A stretch of 64,000 nucleotides of DNA from Symbiodinium natans (lineage: Eukaryota; Sar; Dinophyceae; Suessiales; Symbiodiniaceae): NCBI GenBank assembly GCA_905221605.1, contig CAJNDS010002075.1, positions 605,549 through 669,548 on the forward strand, written 5' to 3'. A program made the translations under genes and the position numbers. This document shows, one piece after another, positions 63,982 through 64,000 of the stretch. Each line of letters starts with the position of its first letter. The first letter of the stretch is position 1. The notes below the pieces were generated by a model. The model searched no databases and was not told the DNA's origin. It was given only the letters and a program-made list of their open reading frames with translations.

Positions 63982-64000
63982 CAAATTCCGCTGGACTGGC

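Noticed and set aside
1-64000. tRNA, rRNA, CRISPR arrays, transposase or reverse-transcriptase genes
   Set aside because: None seen on either strand beyond the non-autonomous elements listed; weak Cys-finger fragment at 53.1 kb is not enough to call a retroelement.

Overview
The window looks like nuclear DNA of a dinoflagellate, most likely in or near the Symbiodiniaceae. This is an inference. The support seen in the sequence is: plant/algal-type telomeric heptamers (TTTAGGG/CCCTAAA) in both orientations over most of the window; reconstructed introns that use GT, GC and GA donors with AG|G acceptors; short GC3-rich exons; and an FNIP-type repeat fragment. Nothing prokaryotic (operons, rRNA, tRNA, CRISPR) was seen. 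Because arrays alternate in orientation and are broken by unique DNA, this is an internal telomere-repeat mosaic rather than a chromosome end.

Layout. 1-27.6 kb: telomeric mosaic with short coding islands. It holds exons of a methyltransferase-like gene (minus strand, 4.2-8.6 kb, with a matching NPPY-motif exon at 16.85 kb), a 286-bp tandem array (9.2-11.0 kb), an inverted FNIP fragment (11.1 kb), and a complete four-exon saccharopine-dehydrogenase-like gene (14,340-15,812, minus). 27.67-29.32 kb: a telomere-free three-exon gene (minus) for a 514-residue protein with a C-terminal deoxynucleoside-kinase-like domain and an altered P-loop. 29.5-52.4 kb: dense mosaic with many exon-like islands, mostly minus strand between 34 and 44 kb and plus strand at 47.5-48.5 kb, plus several families of short inverted-repeat (MITE-like) elements. 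52.4-62.4 kb: nearly free of telomeric repeats; it holds unresolved exons, a TTCGAA minisatellite, a large inverted duplication (58.26-60.43 kb), a 49-bp tandem repeat and a segmental duplication. 62.4-64 kb: mosaic again, then a partial coding exon at the edge.

Main observation: in the dehydrogenase gene two introns consist largely of telomeric repeats, are bounded by 12-bp and 9-bp direct repeats, and their removal with GA-AG and GC-AG borders gives one uninterrupted 371-codon frame. The methyltransferase-like exons join in phase across introns that also contain telomeric arrays, and one MITE copy is split by a telomeric array between 10-bp direct repeats. Together these suggest that telomeric-repeat DNA has been inserted into genes here and behaves as intron sequence. 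Exon models were assembled by eye from reading frame, splice borders and family motifs; no alignment, expression data or search was available.
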